A DNA stretch of 64,000 nt from Pseudisothecium myosuroides (taxonomy: Eukaryota > Streptophyta > Bryopsida > Hypnales > Lembophyllaceae), in contig OX637289.1 of NCBI GenBank assembly GCA_951799445.1, positions 10,879,321 to 10,943,320 of the forward strand, in the 5' to 3' direction. Numbering within the stretch: the stretch's first letter is position 1; each line of letters starts with the position of its first letter. Positions 1 through 12,533 of the stretch are shown here, in pieces. The notes under the pieces are model-generated. The model saw nothing but the letters and a program-made list of their open reading frames with translations. It was not told where the DNA came from and ran no database searches. The position numbers and the translations under genes are program-made.

Positions 1-1488
1 TTGTGTTCCTTTTCACTCCATATGCCATATGTTGAAGACAAGTGGACAAAATCCAAATGAACAAACATGAATGTTGTAGTATCCTTTGTATACTACAATC
101 CTAAAAAAATTTGAAGTAAAAAGCAATTACAGTTTGGAAGTATATGAATTCCAAAGCTAACCACCCCACAGACTCAGTTGTCGAGGCGGGTTTCATAATC
201 ACTTCAAAAATTGCCTATGCTTCTTTTTTGAGCCTCGATGACCTGAATATTTTACTACAATGTTGTACACCACTTAGTACCCACCTCCATTGGCAATGTA
301 AAAAGTTGACATATGTGTGCTTCAAAAGAATTATATATAGTAAAAAATGTAGATAATTAGAATTTGAATGAAACTTGAAGATTTTCAATGAATCAAAGAC
401 TTGAGATTTTATTTACTATCACAAATGGTCTATAGGTTGCAATTTGAACCGTTGTTGCATCTATTTTGAGTAGATTTGAAAATATTTGTCCTAATACACA
501 ATTAATGTAAATCATTTTAATTCGTATTTGGCAACCAAAATAATTATTTTTACTGCAATCTTTCTTGAATCCAATATATTAGTTTGTGAGGGTTGTATAT
601 AGTACATTTGTTTGGAATGTAAGTGACTTAATATAATACGACAACAACAAAGTAATACCAAAATTTTGAATTAAATGCAATAAATACTTTTATCAAAAAT
701 CCAATAATTTAATAATGCATTAAAAATGTATATATTTAGTATATTATAGAATTAAAACAATATATGACAAAATATTAACAAATGTATGTCATAAAAATAC
801 AAATATTGCATTTAATTCAAAATTTTGGTATTACTTTGTTGTTGTCGTATCATAATAAGTCACTTACATTCCAAACAAATGTACTATATACAACCCTTAC
901 AAACTAATATATTGGATTCAAGAAAGATTGCAGTGAAAATAATTATTTTGGTTGCCAAATACAAATTAAAATGATTTACATTAATTGTGTATTAGGACAA
1001 ATATTTTCAAATCTACTCAAAATAGATGCAACAACGGTTCAAATTGCAACTTATAGACCATTTGTGATAGTAAATAAAATCTCAAGTCTTTGATTCATTG
1101 AAAATCTTCAAGTTTCATTCAAATTCTAATTATCTACATTTTTTACAATATATAATTTTTTTGAAGCACACATATGTCAACTTTTTACATTGCCAATGGA
1201 GGTGGGTACTAAGTGGTGTACAACAACTTGCAATAAAATATTCAGGTCATCGAGGCTCAAAAAAGAAGCATAGGCAATTTTTGAAGTGATTATAAAACTC
1301 GCCTCGACAACCTGAGTCTGTAGGGTGGTTAGCTTTGGAATTCATGTACTTCCAAACTGTAATTGCTTTTTGCTTCAAATTTTTTTAGGATTGTATTACA
1401 TAAAGGATACTACAACATTCATGTTTGTTCATTTGGATTTTGTCCACTTGTCTTCAATATATGGCATACGGAGTGAAAAGGAACACAA
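1..1488. repeat. Large foldback (inverted-repeat) element
   Basis: Positions 1 to about 690 are repeated in reverse complement at about 797-1488 with only scattered differences, separated by a roughly 105-bp AT-rich spacer. The first bases of the window pair with 1480-1488, so the left arm may start just outside the window. Short open frames in the arms occur in both orientations and have no coding character, so no gene is called. A transcript through it could form a near-perfect hairpin of almost 700 bp per arm. The size and lack of coding capacity fit a foldback or long-TIR non-autonomous element. Confidence 0.85.
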
Positions 1489-1636
1489 CATAGACTCAGT
1501 TTTTGGAGTCACTGTATCACCAACTTCAATTTATTAAATAAATATTAAATTTTATATAATATTGATGATTGTTGGCATTTGTTGAAACTTAGTTTGGGCC
1601 TCTTACCAGTTTAATTGAAGGACTCTCATTGGACGA

Positions 1637-1710
1637 TGCTATTTTGCATGTGTAGAACGGTTAGCGGTGAGCGGTGAGCATAGGGTCGCGAGCGTAGAAC
1701 GCAAAAAGTT
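1637..1710 (+). repeat. Left terminal inverted repeat of the giant MULE
   Basis: Begins TGCTATTTTGCATGTG and ends in GCAAAAAGTT. It pairs with 19429-19489 in reverse complement, with two short insertions on this side (an ACGGTTA-like block and an extra GGTGAGC unit). It is GC-rich compared with the flanks. Confidence 0.8.
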
Positions 1711-4700
1711 TGATAATTTCTTGAAACGGGCAATAAAGTGAAAGTTTAGGATTTTGTTTAGAAGGAAGAATTCTTAAATTAGTATTAATGATGGACCTAT
1801 GACCGTAGAATATTTTGCAGAATTTTTCTGCATAAAAAGTGTAGGGTGGCCAAATATGTATTTTAAGGTCAAGGAAAGATGCAAGTTTCGAGATGAAGGG
1901 TCTATAACCATGGAGTCTAGGGATACGAATGATTAAAAGATATAATTTTTGTGGTCGTGAATGTAAGCGCCATGGAAACAAGAAATGGTGGATATTGTGA
2001 GGGACGAAAGAGATTTCTTTGCAAGAGAGGTGTTCGAGAGAGTTTGAGAGAGGGAAAGAGGGAGTAAGAGAGTTCAAGAGAGGGACAATTGGTATGGAGG
2101 ATTTACATAATTTGAGAGATGGAGGCCCAAGGTTAGATTAAAGAAGGTCAAGGCATTAGATAGGGAAAGCAAAGGAAATAAGAGAGGGTTATGTAGGTTT
2201 AGGGTGGGAGAAAGAGACGGATATTGAGGCCAGAAAATGGATGTTGTTTAGTTTAGGAAAAATTCTGCAAACGATAAGGGGGGTTGGTATGAGGTTTTCA
2301 GATCTGTTGGAGGGAGACGTACTTGGGTTTAGGTTTAAGGTAGATAATAGGAAGGAGGCGGGGACTAAGGATTGGGGTGAGTTAGTGGTAGTTGAACAAA
2401 AATTGAGCCATGCAAACAAAAATTGGGCAAATGATTTAGGCACCAACATGACCATGTACAAGCTTCGATGGTGGCCCTTTTAGTCTCACCATCGTTTTCG
2501 TATTAGTGGAAAATAATGTCTTAATAGTACGGACAATAATTACGCTCCATAATGCTTTAGGAGCAGAATCTGAAGAACTCTTTTAATCTCATTCCAGCTG
2601 AAACTAGGAGCGTGAATGAAGATATCAACCTCCGGATCTAGGCTACAGACTATGTTGAAGATGAAGTAGATGTGCTTACAATATGTCCATGCACCGCGCT
2701 TGCCGAGTGACTTGTCAGACATATCCTTGAAAGATTGGCAGTCACAGTTCGGGAACTGGCCAATCGTCAACAAGTACTTAGAAACCTTAGATATGCTTCT
2801 AGACTCAAAAGTCACAATGCAGCCCAAAGCTGGAGGAGGTACCATCAGAATTGAGCAGATCTATCCAACAACTGATAGAGCAGAGGCGTAGCTATTATGA
2901 TGTTTGGTAGTCGGAGCAGAAGGATTTCTTCTAATATTCTTACCATACCTCTTTATGGGGTGATCCGCAGGGTTAGAGGGTGGAAGATAATCGTCCAGAT
3001 TCACGGATATTTCGTCATTGAAGAGTTGTCGTGGAGACAATTGGACGCGCTCGGCAAGAGAGAACCCGGAATTTTCTAGAGAGAGAATCTCTTTCCTGCT
3101 TAAGTTTGTACCCATAATAATAGGCCAGACATCCGGGATAGGCGGTTGGAAACCACCCATTTTCGACTAGTGCCCTCCACACAGCGATGGATGTCATCAT
3201 TGGAGAAGAAAAACCGCATTCTCTCCAATCTAGTCTTCTTATAATTGTTCATGAGACCAGTATAAGTAGGGGCAGCTGTACTGCGATTGTCTTGCACAAT
3301 CCTGGCCACGCACTTCTTCTTCGTCTTGACTTGCAGCGCAAAACAAGCTTTAGCAGATGTCTTTAGCAGCCTTGCAATATGCCACTAGTGTTCATCGCAG
3401 ACAGTTTCCTGAACAAATTTGACGTGATGCACCCTAGCGGAAGTTATAGATGTCTTGGGAGGAAGATCTTCCGATTCTTCTGGCACATGATCGGGTTCGG
3501 ATGGCAAATCTTCTGCAGTGAGGTCAACTATCTTTGGATCAATTTGACGAGCCCTGACACGTGGGCGAGATATGCTTATCTTGTCTGGACGGTGCGAATC
3601 AAATTCTGAACCTGGTGGAAGATCTGCTTTCCGTTTGGTGGAAACAAATACTTCTTCACCCTCGAGGTGAGGTTGGCGTGTGCAGAAGTCGTCAGCACCT
3701 GGCATGTCGGCGAGGGCGGCGTGAAGGACCTTAGCATTTCCAGAGCGTTGAGCGGTGCGATGGGCAATACGCAGTCGGAGTTCTTCCTTGCTAGGACCTA
3801 TCCCCGCTTTCTCACCTTTGAAGAATTGGTAGTAGGCTACAACCTGCATAAATGCCCGGACCATGTCATCCAGAGCGGCAACATACAGGTCATTCCCCTT
3901 TTTGCCAGATTGCTGCAGCCACTTGTTGTGAACAGACTCCGCCAAATTACAAGATGGCATCTCAGCCAATTCAACTTCCAAAAGATCCTGCGAGGCAACA
4001 TTTAAAGTTAGATGTTTGATTGAATAGCCAAAGAAAAAGGATTAAAGTAGGTCTCAAATAGCTACCTCAATAGGCATCCACGGAGGAGAGACCACCAATG
4101 TCGTCTCTCTCCCATCATGGGCTTCAGGTAGGGTTAGGGTGTTAAGGAGAGGTACCGCTGATATTGGTTGCGCATCAAGAGCAAGGCCAATATCGGCACC
4201 GTACTATTGGGCAAGCGAAATCAAGAATTTTGAACAAACAATAAGCGCTGTCAATATTGGTTGTGGTTTAGAAAATAGAACTTCTGATATTTGTAATGTG
4301 ATTATAAAACTTACTAGCTCCATGAAGCGGCCCCATTGACGGTATCTAAAGTGCCAGAAAGCTAGCCATAGGTCCAATTGTCGCAGCACAGAGTAAGCGA
4401 ATTCCCTGTTATACTCCCAAAAACCACTTTAAAGCATAACAAAATGACTCTAAAGATCGAACCCACGAGATTCTGTGAAGTGTCTAGCCTTATTCCCAAC
4501 TTAAGCTCAGTCAGTATCCAATTTCTCCTTTCCGGTCCTAGATCTAAAACCGGAACAACAACACACCGAAAACAACGACCAGACCTCTCTCTATTTCTTC
4601 CGGTCTGTCAAGCTATTCGGTCCCGTAAAACTTCCACGACCCAGGATCCTAACACTTCTGATCCTGGAACTCCTCTGGACCGATCCGATCCGGTCCTCAC

Positions 4701-5578
4701 ACACGTACTCTCACTCCACTCCGGTTTAGTTTAGCCTCTGTTTCACCATCGGAGGGTTCGCCGCTTGCTTTTGAGAGTGGCAGGCCCGCCACTCCTTCCG
4801 TGACTTATAGTGGCTGAAGACCCACTTCTCTAATCCACTACTTCCTACACTAGCGCGGATCCGGTTTGATCTCTCACAGCCCCCCGGACAGCGATCCGGT
4901 TGGCAAGTCACACAAAGACCCCCCGTACGATCCTCTCATACTACAACGACCTTGATGCCAAGTTCCCTCCGTGCGGAGTTAGGTGGTTACAATCAAACTC
5001 GTCCGTTCCAACATCAACTAAAGTCCTTCCGTTTACCAACTAGGGCAGCGAGACCTCACGGGAGATCGGGCACTCAACCGGATTTCCTATCCAGGAGTTC
5101 TAGCGCGTTTAAGGACTCCTCCCCTATCCGCCTAGCCTAACAACGGCTTTCTCGCCCGGAATCGTGAACTGTAGAGGCACTGAGGAACTGAAATCCGCTC
5201 CCAACACTTAGAAAACCCACTCACATGCACATAAGAGCAAAACAAACACGCCAAGGGGAGAAATCTCTCTAGAATCTGCACACATTTTCCTAACTCCTCA
5301 TCAAAACAGCCCTGCCACGCGCGGGAGAGACGTACAACAAGCAATCAATAGAAAATGCACAAAAACTCAAGGGAAAAGACTCCCAGTCTCCTTCGCAGAG
5401 ACTGACTATATACATTTTAAAACTCAAAAAGTCAACATAAAGCGGCCCGGAAAGTCCGCGCGGAACTTTCGGTCCCCGCCGAGCCGGCCAGACCGGAAAA
5501 CATCCGATCCAGACCAGACACATCCGGATCAAATCCGGTCCGGTCCTAACTAACAAATATTTACAACTAAAATCCTAA

Positions 5579-7338
5579 CTACCCTATCATAACCGGATCT
5601 ACTCCTTGATCCATTCCTTCGTCCATGACTTCGTCTTCGCCTTGGTCCATGCTCTGTTCTTGGTCCTCACCCTGATCTGGGGTCAGATCCATACTTTGAT
5701 CTTTTCCCGGGTTCAGCGTGGGACTTCTGGGCGGTTCCGTTCCAAGCTGCTCGAAAACGTCCGTCAAATTCCGGTTCCGCTCCCCTGTTTCACGTTCTGG
5801 GAGATCCGGTGACGAATCCAGGTTGATGGTGTGCGCGAGTTTCCTCCCACTCTTCTTTGACTGGGGAGTCCGATCCTTTCCTTCCGTTGGAATGCCCACG
5901 TTCGGAAAAGATCCGGGCATTGAAAGGTCGGACAGATGGAACGACCGTGACAACGTCACTCCGTTCAGCTTCCTGCTGCTTTCCTCCATCCGGTTTGCAG
6001 CCTCTCGCGCGTCCATCATGACTAACTCCACCTTTTCGGAGTAGTCTGTCAAAATCCGGACCAACCTGGTCCCGGATATCTTTTTCTCCTTGAGGACTCC
6101 CTCGTCAAACAACTTTGACTTGGTGAAAGCCTCTCCGGTCGCTCCGAATGTGGCCTTCACATCCTCCGCTACTTTCCGGGTAGCCTCTGCCATCTCCCGG
6201 GTGGTAGCCATGTCCTCCTTGAGGAGCAACATTTCCGTCTTCAACGACTCGTTCTCCTCCTGGAGTCGTCGGATCTCCGCCTCTTGCTTCCGGATCTTGT
6301 CCGGGCTGGAGATAAAATCTGCAACCACTCCTGCCAGGTTGCTGTTTACTGGTGCTCCCACCAGCTCGCTGATCTGATTCAGAATCAGCTTCTTCACCGT
6401 CCAGTCTGCTCGCACATCACTCAGGATGTTGACCAGCTGGTTGAACGGATCCGTCGGATCCGATCCGGAAGGACCCGGTTCTTCAGAAACCGGTTTCTTC
6501 CCTGGGCTGGAGGTCTCAACCGGAGGGGTTGGGGTTCCTCTCCGGTTAGGAGGTGTCGCTTGTGCTGCGGCCGGTGTAGCTCCTCCTCTTCCTCTTCTTC
6601 CTCCTCGGAACCGGATACTTCTTCCTGTTCTTCTTCTTCCGATTCCGATTCTCCATATTTCAGGAGTGACTCCTGCATCTTCCACTCCTTCTCCTCCGTA
6701 TCCGTGAGGAGTTGATGGTGCTTGTACAGATGGACGAGGTAGGGACTCAACGGAGTCGGTCTACTTCCTCCGATCTTCGGAATGAGCCGGTTGACCAGGT
6801 CGAACAAAACCCTGGCCCAGTCCACTTTCCGTTCCCCGCTCAGGGCTCCGAAAATGAGGTTCCCGATGGCGATGGTCACCCTCGTCGGCTTCTCCGGGTG
6901 GATGATCGGAACCAGGAACTGGAGAAGGTTCCGATGCCGGTCGTCCAGACAGTCTGCCACCGCGTGCCCATCCTTGGAGTCCACGTCGCACCGGAATTTC
7001 CCCCGAGTGTAACCCTCCTTCGAGGAGGCCATCCCTCGACCTCCAGACCGGAATTCATACACGGCCTTCCACATCTCCTCCGTCCAGTTGCCCGGACTTC
7101 CGCGGAGAGTTCTCTCAAACTGGTTGGAGAGCTTTCCGAGTAACTCTCGAATCATCTGCTCCTCCCGAAACCCCCAGGGTTTATCGATCAGTCCTCCGCA
7201 GCCCATCTTGGCCAAATCCTCCATCAAGTTGTCCTTTTCCTTCTCGTCCGTTGGAATAACCGGACACACCTTCCGGAGTTTTACTTCTGCTGCGGAGGAA
7301 CTGGACGGCCCTGCTCTACTCTTACGGAGCTGAGGCAT
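5579..7338 (-). pseudogene. Gag-like / plant mobile-element protein, split by one frameshift
   Basis: Two overlapping minus-strand frames make one protein of about 560 residues. The first (start taken at MPQLRKSRAG, 7338; an upstream in-frame ATG lies at 7398) contains a conserved-looking block KVDWARVLFDLVNRLIPKIG and SPYLVHLYKHHQLL, as in plant proteins annotated as putative plant transposon protein, then an acidic Glu run. In that purine run (about 6578-6607) the frame shifts, and the second frame continues with a Pro-rich linker, a long coiled coil (RRLQEENESLKTEMLLLKED) and an acidic repetitive tail rich in DQG and EDQ, ending at 5579. The shift could be a real indel, a read error in the repeat, or programmed. 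There are no nonsense codons elsewhere, unlike the host element, so the insertion looks younger. Function is structural or nucleic-acid binding by analogy only. Confidence 0.5.
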
Positions 7339-7604
7339 GGACACGAACTGTGCTAACCGGATTCTAACTAAGGCTACCTTTCCCTCTCCTAGCCGCACGT
7401 CCCGTTTCTCACCTTCGCTCTTCCGATCTCAACTGGAATACCTCTAAACCTGCAACGCACACTAAAGTGCTGCGCGCCCTAACACTCTAACACGCACACA
7501 CAAACCAACTCAAAATAAGAAAGCAAAACGTTGGGAAGAGAGGCTAAGTACGCGCTGGAGCGAGATTTTCGCAAATGAAGATTGAAAAAGAGTGGCCACT
7601 GGAT

Positions 7605-7632
7605 TGGTCAGCCCATATATAGTCTGATCTGT
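7605..7632 (-). promoter_or_regulatory. Putative TATA promoter of the nested element
   Basis: On the minus strand the sequence reads GACTATATATGGGC, followed by a C/T-rich leader and then the gag-like start about 290 bases downstream. It is the only strong TATA-like site in the insertion in this orientation. Confidence 0.35.
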
Positions 7633-9906
7633 CATCATGACCAAATCCGTTCCTGACCCATTCCGATCCAACTCAGATCCGTTCTAACTCTAATCCGGTT
7701 CAGATTCAGATCAAATCCGGATTGTCATCTATTCCGTTCCATTAGTTAATTTCCGGTTATCGGTTACCTCCTACTTGAATCCGGATCCCAGATCACGGTT
7801 TCCGTTCCAAGATTTAGATAACTTACAAAAAACCAAAAATTTACCTTGCGACACCAATCTCGGTAGCGCCTCTTCAGTGGCTGCTCCAGAAGATAACCAC
7901 CACGCTTGAATTGCTAAGTATTTGCTTTGCGCCTCTTCTAAGGAGGTAGAATTCTTGTATTGTTTGCAGAGTCGCCAATGTTGCTCCTGAAGGTCCGCCT
8001 TGATATGCGCCTTGGTGTGTTTCTCTAAGGATTGCGACTAGTGAAATAGGCAAGTTTGCTCCCGATTTACCATAGGCAGAGATGGATCACCACTCCCATA
8101 GACGATACGCACTGCATTCCAATTTGCTTGGGCGCTGTCGGCCATAAATCCTTTAAAATTTGGATTGAAAATATCATGCCTGCTGGAAACCGCATTCAAA
8201 TTTTTCCAGAACACCTGTTGTGCTGCCACATCCTCGGATTGCATATCGCAAACAGCGATAGTCATGACACGGCAGTAAGTAGAATCGTACACGTGGTAGG
8301 CCATAGTGGTCCAAGACTTGACGCGTTTGACATGGTCAAATATCATCCAAGCGTCCTCCAAGTCTCCACCTGGTTGCATGCGTTTAACCAAGTCTACCCC
8401 GCTCCCGGGTCCCAGTTCCACCATCTTGAAAATGAAGACTTTGTCAGACTCAACACCTTCTCTAGGGAAACGGTTTTCTTGGACGAAGGCCCATGTACTG
8501 GAGCCCCGCAGCCTAGTAATGCTGTCCATTACTCCAAAATGACGCAAATATCGAAATGTGGTAACCTCATTACGAATACTGGGTGATGACATTTGTTTGA
8601 ACTTGTCCAAAACGGGGACAAGTTCGTCCACTGCCAACATCTTATGGGGATTATCTTCTGCGCATAAAAGGAATTCGCCGAGGTACTCCTTACTCGCCTC
8701 AAGGACAATGGCAAAATTAGTCGCCAACGGAGTCCGTTCTACTTGCTTGCCAATAAGAGATCGGAGTTTTGCGGAGGAGTCTCTATAATTTTCCTTCTTC
8801 ACTGGATGGCTATGGATTCCGAGATGCACGCAAGCTTGGGTCATCAAATTGGAGCCATGTACATAGTAGATCCTAGCAGGACAACTTCCAATGCATGTCG
8901 GCAAAACTTGACAGATTGAGCATGCAATTGTAGAATGCAATGAAGGATCAGAGTGTGGAACAAAGGGGGACGAGGCGGTACCATTCCACTCAGTCTCATT
9001 CAACGATGACAGTCGGTGCCGTCAGTCTAAATATTCGCATGAATTGTTTGTGCATTGGAGGTGCTCTAAACAAGCCGAAGTTCGAAAAGTAAGGTGAGAG
9101 TCAGACTGAATGTGCGTCGTCACTGTTCGGGTCCATGCATGTCCATCATCTTTTTTATCCATTCCATGCAACCGCCCAGCCTTGTTTGATGATGGGTACT
9201 TTCCCATAGGTGGAAGTTCAAATATGACATCCCCATCAAACTCCGGAGGCAGAAAATCTACCTTCTTTATTGGAATGGAAGTGTAATCTAATTTACTGAG
9301 TACTGACTTTGCACCTCGGCAGGAGCTCAGATTGCGGAGGCATTGCACAATACTATCAACGGGGGAGAGTGGGGGTTTCACATGCACCGATTCTGCACGA
9401 TGTAAAATCGGGGCGTTCTGAACAACATGTGCAGGTTTTAAATTGAGGCGACAACTAGCAGGTTTCGATAGAATGCACTCACTATCCGAATTGTCACTAA
9501 GAACTAGAACAGAGATCTCTGGGGGCTCTAGTTTGACCTTTTGGAGCAGAGGGGTGACATCAGTAGCTGTGGTAGAACGACCAGGAGTTAAAGTGTTAGA
9601 ACCAATAATTGGTGGAAGGTCCGTCAGTCCATACACTCGATAATTTTCAGGCGTCAACAACCAGACCTGACCACTAGCACGAGTAGTTGACAACTGAGCA
9701 ACAGTATGTGATACCACATTAGAGATTGGATCAACAACATCCATGTCCACATGCAAACTCCCCTCAAGAATATTGAACCGTGAAGCTAAACGGCTACCAC
9801 TAACTATCGAGTAACCCTCTTCCCCCACAATGAAAGAAATCGGGATAGTTTGCCCCTCTCCCCTGATGAAAACAGTGACTGAGCCGCCATCATGCAAGGT
9901 AGCCAT

Positions 9907-11258
9907 CGAACTAGTTGAGAAGGTAGATAAAGCGATTTTAAGGCTAAAGAGGAAGTGGGCAGGAGTGGAGAGGCACTTAGAACTTCAGAAACTCATTGCT
10001 ATTTAAGATGTTGTAATTGATTGAAACATGGTACAACAGGTAGTAAGTTAATAGGGTGGATTGTGATCTGGTATAGGAGTTGAGTTTAAAGGAGCAGAGC
10101 AGCCGTAATTTGTAATAAATTAGTAACCACTTTGACAGATTATAATTAGGTGCTAGTCTGTAGAGTAGAGTGGAGGCTGATGAGTTAGCCGTCGTTTGTT
10201 CAAAATTATTCTTTTTATATTAGAATACTAGCGGTTGGTGCTTGCTATGCTACGCATTCATTATTAGAATTTTATTAGAATTTTATTAGAATTTTTATAT
10301 ATTAGATAAAATGCAGAACAAAAATTTCAACAAATCTTCAAATAAAAATTACTAAAATCTTTGTATAATTTTGTTTATAAGTAAGCATATATTGAAATGA
10401 ACAATAGAAATTTATTGAATGATGAATGAAATATATGCAATGGTGAATATTGTAAAAGATACACATTTATTGTAATGCATTCAATAAATGACTCAATTGT
10501 TACGAACAATGGCAACCCAAAAAGTTGATGAATTGAAAAGAAAAACTCGTAAATTTCAAGAACTTCATGAACAACTTAATTGTTGTGAAATCCAAAATTG
10601 CTTCAATTGAATAAATTTCTCAAATCATTTGGTAGTAGCAATAGAATTTTGAAATCATAAAAGCTGTAAAAGTGATATTATAGAGGTGATTGCAAACTAC
10701 TACTCTATTTCTGTAATATAACATTGTGTGAAAATATTATTTTTATGTATGCATGATTGAAAATATTTTTACAAAATATTAAAATTAATTATTTCAAAGA
10801 CTTATTGAAATCATTATCATGCATTCTATTCAAATATATCAAAATTTTACTAATATGTGATACAATGAATGCGTAGCATAGCAAGCATGAGCCCCTATTA
10901 TTAATGGTAGCATTTGTGATATTACAGAGAGAGTTATGATTTTAGTAGTATGATGATGAATTGATGATCGACGTGTCTATCCAAGCGGCTAACGTACAAG
11001 ATTCAAAGTGAATATTGGGAGATAGAGTATCCAGAAGTACAAAGCTAAAATTGGTTTCAATTAAAGCAATGGTGGCAATGCAAAATGAAATTGAGTTTGT
11101 TAGTCTAAATGAAGTCTTCAATTATTTGGTTTAGCATTAATATAATGAGATCATATCAATACAGATGGAGGATTCGGATGGAATTAATACCTAGCACCAA
11201 GGCACTTACCTAATTGTGGAATGATGGAATTTAATATTCTAGAATAGAGCATATATGG
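9907..11258. other. Intergenic region between the two MULE genes
   Basis: Lies between the start of the minus-strand transposase and the first plus-strand coding traces, so it should hold the divergent promoters of both cargo genes. Apart from the small TIR element I see only AT-rich sequence; no clear TATA box could be assigned. Confidence 0.4.
10241..10891. mobile_element. Small TIR element (MITE-like)
   Basis: TGCTTGCTATGCTACGCATT near 10241-10262 recurs in reverse complement at about 10868-10890. The roughly 640-bp interior is AT-rich, begins with three ATTAGAATTTT units, and has no coding frame. It sits inside the giant MULE, between its two divergent genes. No convincing target duplication was seen, so the superfamily is open. 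Confidence 0.55.
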
Positions 11259-11640
11259 ATGAAGGTAATGGGGCGCTCGTTTGTAGAGATTGGCCAGGAA
11301 TCACATAGTAGAAGTATGCCAAAGGGAAAGAAAAAAGCTCTTTACTTTACAAATCCAAAGCAATTGAAGAGGTCGAGGCAGATGAGGGAGTTGAGATCCA
11401 ACACAAGGAGATTAGATGCAAGAGAGACGGCTAGAGTATTGTAGTTCCCAGATATTGATTGTGTGGGTAAACAAATGCAACGGGATAATTCTATAGCCTT
11501 ACAAGGAATAGCTGAAACCGCCATGGTTCGAGGGCATCCAAATTCTTCAAGTCCAAGGACGTGTGAGAGCGGGAGTAACAATGGTGGATGCACCAACGCT
11601 CATGATGGGGGGCCAAATGAAGATGTGACTCCTACAGCAG
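11259..11640 (+). pseudogene. Possible extra 5' exon or remnant ORF
   Basis: One plus-strand frame is open over about 127 codons apart from a single TAG near 11442. It encodes a basic N-terminal part (MPKGKKKALYF, then an Arg/Lys-rich stretch) and a Ser/Gly/Asn-rich part, ending at a plausible GCAG/gtattt donor at 11640. It may be an upstream exon of the ParB-methyltransferase gene or an unrelated remnant. No domain is recognised. Confidence 0.3.
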
Positions 11641-12254
11641 GTATTTGGATAGCTTGGGGAGGCATCATTAGAGTATCTTTTTTGAGGTGCCGTTCATATT
11701 TGTGAGGCTGAGACTTGTGTCTTCACTACAATTCAGAAAGTGCGTTTGGGTGGGTCTCCGCCAACCGTCGGCCCTAATTGGCAATAGTCAAATTCTGTCG
11801 AAGTGACATTGTGGGCAATCTTTTGTTTTTGTTTTCCTTTGAGGCGTTGATGTGGGATTGTGGGTATCGAGAGTGCATATTGAGTGTGTTCGGGCGGTTT
11901 TAGGGTTTATCTTGTCATGTTCGCATTTAAAAAAATTTGCACCTGTATGAGCTGCGTGAGATAGCTTGGGTGTTGGGGTTTTGTTGAAATGCCCAGTCGA
12001 CCATTTGACTCAAAGAATTTGGCGTGCGCAGGAGGCGACCCTTCGGACCGGAGCAGACACGAGGAAAGATTTGCGGAAACACCAGCAGCAATGGCAGGTA
12101 CATTGTGACAGGCCTTTTAGAGTAGTCAATGACTGATTGTGTTTTACGTAGCGGAAATTAGGTATTTTGTTCAGATTAATTTTGGATAAGAACAGGATTT
12201 AGAGTGGTTTCCGATCTCCCAAGAGCAACACCGACGTCGACGTTGCTTTTGGGA

Positions 12255-12344
12255 GCTGGCAGTTGCTGGAGAGAGCGCCCCCGAAAAGATGAAGCCGATG
12301 TCGGCTTCATCTTTTCGGGGGCGCTCTCTCTAGCAACTGCCGGC
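12255..12344. repeat. Near-perfect 44-bp-arm hairpin
   Basis: Positions 12255-12298 pair with 12301-12344 with two or three mismatches and a 2-base loop. The arms are GC-rich (core GCGCCCCCGAAAAGATGAAG) in an AT-rich setting. It lies in the first intron of the ParB-methyltransferase gene. Confidence 0.9.
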
Positions 12345-12533
12345 ATTTTACAACAAATTATTTTTGCCCTAACTCTAAGCATCTGGTTTAGGTGATGCAA
12401 TGGAAGATACTGTCTGTCAAAGTGACGCAGAAGCGGAGGAGCAAGAGTCTTCACAGCCGGAAATTGCCGGATCAGGTTTCTAAATTTCCCATTTTGGTGC
12501 CGTTTTTGATGTTGTCCTCCATTTGCTGGCATT

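Larger units (their letters stand above)
4390..7844 (-). mobile_element. Nested GC-rich retroelement-like insertion with gag-like ORF
   Basis: Sequence composition changes sharply here: GC-rich, with many ATCCGG and GTTCCGG words, between two parts of the AT-richer transposase gene. Read on the minus strand it has a TATATATGG box near 7612-7625, a pyrimidine-rich leader, a gag-like coding region (7338-5579) and about 1.1 kb of non-coding tail. No reverse transcriptase, integrase or clear LTR pair was found, so it may be a non-autonomous element or one whose ends I cannot see. The exact boundaries and target duplication are not resolved. Confidence 0.5.
2540..9906 (-). pseudogene. Mutator-like transposase, broken and interrupted
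   Basis: Reads from 9906 down to 2540. Segment 9906-7845 starts MATLHDGG and holds a Cys/His zinc-finger-like N-terminus (HAWTRTV...CLEHLQC...NSCEYL, near residues 255-294). It continues into a core with WTTMAYHVYDSTYCRV and GFMADSAQANWNAVR, the latter like the second-aspartate region of MULE DDE cores. After the gag-like insertion come segments at about 4389-4315, 4203-4066 and 3987-2540. The last carries NLAESVHNKWLQQSG and a SWIM zinc finger (CDC then CKH near 2700-2760), a MULE hallmark. Defects: TGA at 9022-9024, TAG at 8038-8040, 3385-3387 and 2861-2863, and a one-base frameshift near 3150. Introns at 4315/4203 and 4066/3987 have good GT-AG sites in phase. The join across the 4.4-7.8 kb insertion is unresolved. 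It would have bound the TIRs and cut and joined DNA in the nucleus. Confidence 0.8.

Noticed and set aside
144..1537. Short frames inside the foldback at the left edge
   Set aside because: Mirror-image sequence on both arms, low complexity, no domain or splice support.
7338..7398. Upstream ATG at 7398 as start of the gag-like protein
   Set aside because: The ATG at 7338 begins a more typical basic N-terminus; the upstream 20 codons may be leader. The choice is not certain.
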